A DNA stretch of 64,000 bases. Origin: CAXBCP01 sp963974055. GTDB lineage: Bacteria > Pseudomonadota > Alphaproteobacteria > MPNO01 > UBA830. The position numbers and the translations under genes are program-made. The stretch covers positions 72,997 through 136,996 of the forward strand of contig CAXBCP010000010.1 in assembly GCA_963974055.1 (NCBI GenBank), read 5' to 3'. Shown piece by piece: positions 61,412-64,000 of this stretch (positions are counted from its first letter, which is position 1; each line of letters begins with the position of its first letter). The notes below the pieces were generated by a model, which saw only the letters and a program-made list of their open reading frames with translations, did not search any database and was not told the DNA's origin.

Positions 61412-61987
61412 ATGAGCCGGATGCCGAAAATCCCGGACGCCCAGATCAGCCATATCGGGATATACGTTAGCGGTCTCGACCGCATGGTCGATTTTTACGG
61501 TCGCGTATTGGGGTTCATGGTGACGGATCGCGGGCCGTTGCCGTCCGGTGCGCCGGAATACGTGTTCATGAGCCGTGACCCGAACGAACATCACCAGCTG
61601 ATTCTGGTATCCGGGCGTCCGGCGGATGTGCCGTCGCAGATCGTTCAATTGTCGCTCAAAGTGCCGTCCCTTGCCGACATGCGCATTATGTACGGGATCG
61701 TGACCGCGGATGCGGATGCCCATAACATCCAGACCCGCGCCCATGGCGTCGCCTGGAGCCTGTATTTCAGGGACCCCGAAGACAACACGATCGAGATTTT
61801 CACGCCCTCGCCCTGGTATGTAAACGCGCCTTCCGCGGTCCCGTTCAGCTTCGACGACATGACGGATGCCGAGATCTACGACCATGTCGCCGCCGCCGTG
61901 AAGTTGAAACCGGGCTATTCGACCTATGATGAATGGCGCGAAGATGCCGCGCGGCGCATGCGCGACGGCGGCCACTGGAGCGGCTGA
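61412..61987 (+). CDS. VOC-family (extradiol dioxygenase-like) protein
   Basis: 191 residues, with paired beta-alpha-beta modules starting ISHIGIYVSGLDRMVDFYGRV and ending with NTIEIFTPSPWYV. His15 (SHIGI), His in EHHQLILV and Glu in NTIEIF give the usual metal triad. This suggests a dioxygenase or related metal enzyme acting on a small, possibly aromatic, compound; a C-terminal helical tail of 50 residues is extra. It is read with the LLM oxidoreductase. Confidence 0.83.
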   Translation: MSRMPKIPDAQISHIGIYVSGLDRMVDFYGRVLGFMVTDRGPLPSGAPEYVFMSRDPNEHHQLILVSGRPADVPSQIVQLSLKVPSLADMRIMYGIVTADADAHNIQTRAHGVAWSLYFRDPEDNTIEIFTPSPWYVNAPSAVPFSFDDMTDAEIYDHVAAAVKLKPGYSTYDEWREDAARRMRDGGHWSG

Positions 61988-62018
61988 TTTCAGGGCAGGC
62001 TAACGGTAATAGCTCTGT

Positions 62019-62603
62019 CTAGGATTTCTTCAGCAGCGGTCTGACGGCATCGCGGAATTCACGCCGCCGGTCGGCGCTGTGCAGCCATTTGTAATCGTAG
62101 TTCAGCGGCGGCGCGTCGCCGGGCTCTACCTTCAGCGCGGCGAAAACCGGCCCCGGGGCGGAAAGCAGGGCCGGCAGGTCGGCGGCGAACTGGTTCAGGC
62201 CCTCGTAGCTGTGGGCCTCGGCATAGCCCGCGGCGGCCGCCATCCCGGCGAAATCGGTGCGGCCCTGCGCCGGTGTCGGGTGGCCGCCATTGGCTTCATA
62301 GGTGCCGTTTTCGACAACGAAATGAACCAGGTTCTTCGGCGCCGCGTTGGCGATGGTGGTCAGGGTCGACAGGTTCATCAGCAGGCTGCCGTCGCCGTCG
62401 AGCACGATGATCTTCTGGTCCGGCAGGCCGATGGCAAGCCCCAGCGCATGGGACGACGCCTGGCCCATGGCGCCGACGCTGACGAAATTCAGCGGGTCCG
62501 GGTCGACCCGGTGCCATTCGAAGGCGGACGTATAGGTGGCGACCACGATGGCGCCGTTTCGCACCGCCGCGATCTTTTCGAAACAGGCCATGCGCTGCAT
62601 CAT
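62019..62603 (-). CDS. TPP-dependent decarboxylase, beta (TPP-binding) subunit
   Basis: 194 residues from the ATG at 62603, overlapping the alpha gene by 4 bases. The TPP site is visible: VLDGDGSLLMNLSTL then NLVHFVVENGTYEANGG, the GDG-x-N pattern. The chain equals the C-terminal half of sulfopyruvate/phosphonopyruvate decarboxylases (ComE-like). With the alpha subunit it should decarboxylate a 2-oxo acid with an acidic tail. Which acid cannot be told. Confidence 0.85.
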   Translation of the reverse strand: MMQRMACFEKIAAVRNGAIVVATYTSAFEWHRVDPDPLNFVSVGAMGQASSHALGLAIGLPDQKIIVLDGDGSLLMNLSTLTTIANAAPKNLVHFVVENGTYEANGGHPTPAQGRTDFAGMAAAAGYAEAHSYEGLNQFAADLPALLSAPGPVFAALKVEPGDAPPLNYDYKWLHSADRRREFRDAVRPLLKKS

Positions 62604-63115
62604 GGCTGTACGCTCCGGCCGATCAGGGCGACCATGGGCCGCGAGCGCAGATAGGCGAAATCGATGGCCGGCGGCAGTTTCGCGACATCCGCCGGTTCTT
62701 CGATCAGGATATGGTCGATCTCCATCGCATCCAGCACCGGCTCGACGATGCGGACGCCGAAACTCGCCGAGTCCGTCGGCGATCTGTCGGGCTCCTTGCC
62801 GAGCAGGCCGACCATCATGCAGACCGGCTGCCGGTATTCGCAGCCGACGGCGCGGATATTGTTCAGCGAATCCATCAGCCCGGTCTGCTGCATCAGCAGG
62901 ACCGCGCGCTTTTCGCAATAGCTCAGCGCGGCGCAGATCGACACGCCCTCGTCTTCCTTGCTCAGACGGATCAGTTGGAAATCCTCGTCTTTCGACAACG
63001 GCCAGAGCAGGCCGGCACTGGTCGTGATATCCGGCAGGGCGGCGATATGGGATATGCCGGCTTGCTTCAGCGCATCGATAATGTCGGCGCCGCGGGGACC
63101 GTCCGGCGCGGCCAT
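62600..63115 (-). CDS. TPP-dependent decarboxylase, alpha subunit
   Basis: 171 residues, equal to the pyrimidine-binding half (ComD-like). It contains ISHIAALPDITTSAGL, IRLSKEDEGVSICAALSY with the activating Glu, and LLMQQTGLMDSLNNIRAV. It needs the beta subunit to form the cofactor site. The gene starts 3 bases after the stop of the upstream alpha/beta hydrolase gene, so all three form one operon. Confidence 0.84.
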   Translation of the reverse strand: MAAPDGPRGADIIDALKQAGISHIAALPDITTSAGLLWPLSKDEDFQLIRLSKEDEGVSICAALSYCEKRAVLLMQQTGLMDSLNNIRAVGCEYRQPVCMMVGLLGKEPDRSPTDSASFGVRIVEPVLDAMEIDHILIEEPADVAKLPPAIDFAYLRSRPMVALIGRSVQP

Positions 63116-63118
63116 GGG

Positions 63119-63919
63119 TCAGGCCGCGACGGAGAGTTCTGCAAGGAAGGCGGTCAGCGCGACGTTGAAATCCTCGGGGTTCTCGATGTTCGAGATATGC
63201 CCGGCCCGCGCGATAACGTCGTGGCGGCAATTGGGGATTGCAGCGGCCGCCTCGGCCAGGATTTCGGGCGGTGCGCCCTTGTCCTTTTCGCCGCCGATCA
63301 GCAGCGTCGGCACCTCGATTTCGCCGAGGCGCGCCCCGAAGGCGAGACGTTTCAGCGCTTCGCAGCATCCCTCGTGCCCGACCGGGTTGGTGGATCGCAC
63401 CCATTCGCGTACCCGCTCCAGCGACGGGGGATTCGCCGCCACGGATTCGGGCGTGAACCAGCGCTCGACGGTCGGCTGGGCGAGGCCGTCCATGCCTTTT
63501 TCGCGCGCCGTATCGATGCGGTACTGGAAATAGGCCGCGTAGTCCGGCGGCGCGTCGGGGCGGGAATCGCAGGCCGTCAGGGACAGCAGCCGGTCGCCGT
63601 GGTTCTGGGCGAGGCCATAGCCCAGCATGCCGCCGATCGACAGCCCGACCCAGTGGGTTTTCTCGATCCCGAAATGGTCGAGCAGGGCAATGGCGTCTTC
63701 CATCAGGTCGTCGAAGGAATAGGGACCGGGCGGTGCGTCGGACAGGCCGTGGCCGCGGTGGTCGTAGCGCAGGATACGGTATTTGTCTTTCAGCAGTGCG
63801 ACCTGATCGTCCCACAGGTGCAGGTTGTTGGCGAGCGCGTGGCTGAACGTGATCCACGGAGCCCCTTCCGGGCCTTCGACCTCGCAATTGATCTGGTGAT
63901 CTCCGACACTGACTTTCAT
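63119..63919 (-). CDS. Alpha/beta hydrolase, 3-oxoadipate enol-lactonase-like
   Basis: 266 residues. The oxyanion-hole region is ITFSHALANNLHLW, the nucleophile Ser lies in GLSIGGMLG near residue 94 and the catalytic His in ARAGHISNIENPEDF near residue 243. PcaD-like enzymes open enol-lactones in aromatic degradation. In this operon with a TPP decarboxylase it may open or cleave the precursor of the 2-oxo acid, which is inference. It is the first gene of the operon; the last 81 bases of the window lie upstream and show no clear site. Confidence 0.82.
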   Translation of the reverse strand: MKVSVGDHQINCEVEGPEGAPWITFSHALANNLHLWDDQVALLKDKYRILRYDHRGHGLSDAPPGPYSFDDLMEDAIALLDHFGIEKTHWVGLSIGGMLGYGLAQNHGDRLLSLTACDSRPDAPPDYAAYFQYRIDTAREKGMDGLAQPTVERWFTPESVAANPPSLERVREWVRSTNPVGHEGCCEALKRLAFGARLGEIEVPTLLIGGEKDKGAPPEILAEAAAAIPNCRHDVIARAGHISNIENPEDFNVALTAFLAELSVAA

Positions 63920-64000
63920 GGCTGCTATCCGTTCGTTACTCGTTTTCGTTTCGTCTTTGTTAGCATGCAGGTCCCGGTGGGGTACAGGTCCGGGGCTATT

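Noticed and set aside
1..64000. tRNA, rRNA, riboswitch, insertion sequence or attachment site
   Set aside because: None could be supported on reading; no cloverleaf, transposase or flanking repeats were recognised.

Overview
The window reads as chromosomal DNA of a GC-rich, respiratory alphaproteobacterium, probably Rhodospirillales-like. This rests on gene content and style: a cbb3 oxidase operon with FNR/FixK-type boxes, HutC-type PhnF, Zur/Znu, and RTX plus PrtDE secretion. I cannot name a genus. Genes are dense and often overlap by 4 bases. No tRNA, rRNA, insertion sequence or CRISPR array was seen. The only intergenic gap close to 300 bases is the phosphate-regulated region before phnC.

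Region 1 (1-20.6 kb) is a low-oxygen respiration and stress island. It holds a hybrid kinase fragment with an OmpR-type regulator, a Crp/Fnr-family regulator, a kinase/SEL1/unknown trio, two universal stress proteins, the complete ccoNOQPGHIS set (minus strand, 17317 to 9495), two small c-type cytochromes, a 99-residue unknown protein and an amino-acid permease. TTGAT-N4-ATCAA boxes precede both usp genes, the DUF2189 membrane gene, ccoN and the small cytochrome operon. A decayed boxB/boxA fusion (benzoyl-CoA epoxidation) carries two Trp-to-stop changes.

Region 2 (20.6-24.2 kb) has a glutamate dehydrogenase, a UbiD decarboxylase and a DUF1045 phosphoesterase. Region 3 (24.2-35.2 kb) is a C-P lyase locus: phnCDE, divergent phnF, phnGHIJKLM, a PhnZ-like HD oxygenase and a MOSC protein. 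Direct-repeat Pho boxes lie before phnC, DUF1045 and phnG, and a GTCTAGAC PhnF operator lies before phnG.

Region 4 (35.3-45.1 kb) is the most notable. After a GT4 glycosyltransferase comes a PhnD-like binding protein, an ATPase, a permease made of two fused transport domains, and an oxidoreductase-SelD fusion. These are followed by SenB-like and SenA-like selenoneine genes with a ketopantoate-reductase-like gene. The set reads as selenium oxyanion import, selenophosphate formation, selenosugar formation and selenoneine assembly in one locus.

Region 5 (45.2-64 kb) has a gamma-resorcylate decarboxylase homologue, zur-znuCB facing znuA with two Zur-like boxes, two carboxymuconolactone-decarboxylase-family genes, a 2-hydroxyacid dehydrogenase, a giant RTX metalloprotease divergent from its type I exporter genes (PrtD/PrtE types), then luciferase-like and VOC enzymes facing a two-subunit TPP decarboxylase and an alpha/beta hydrolase.
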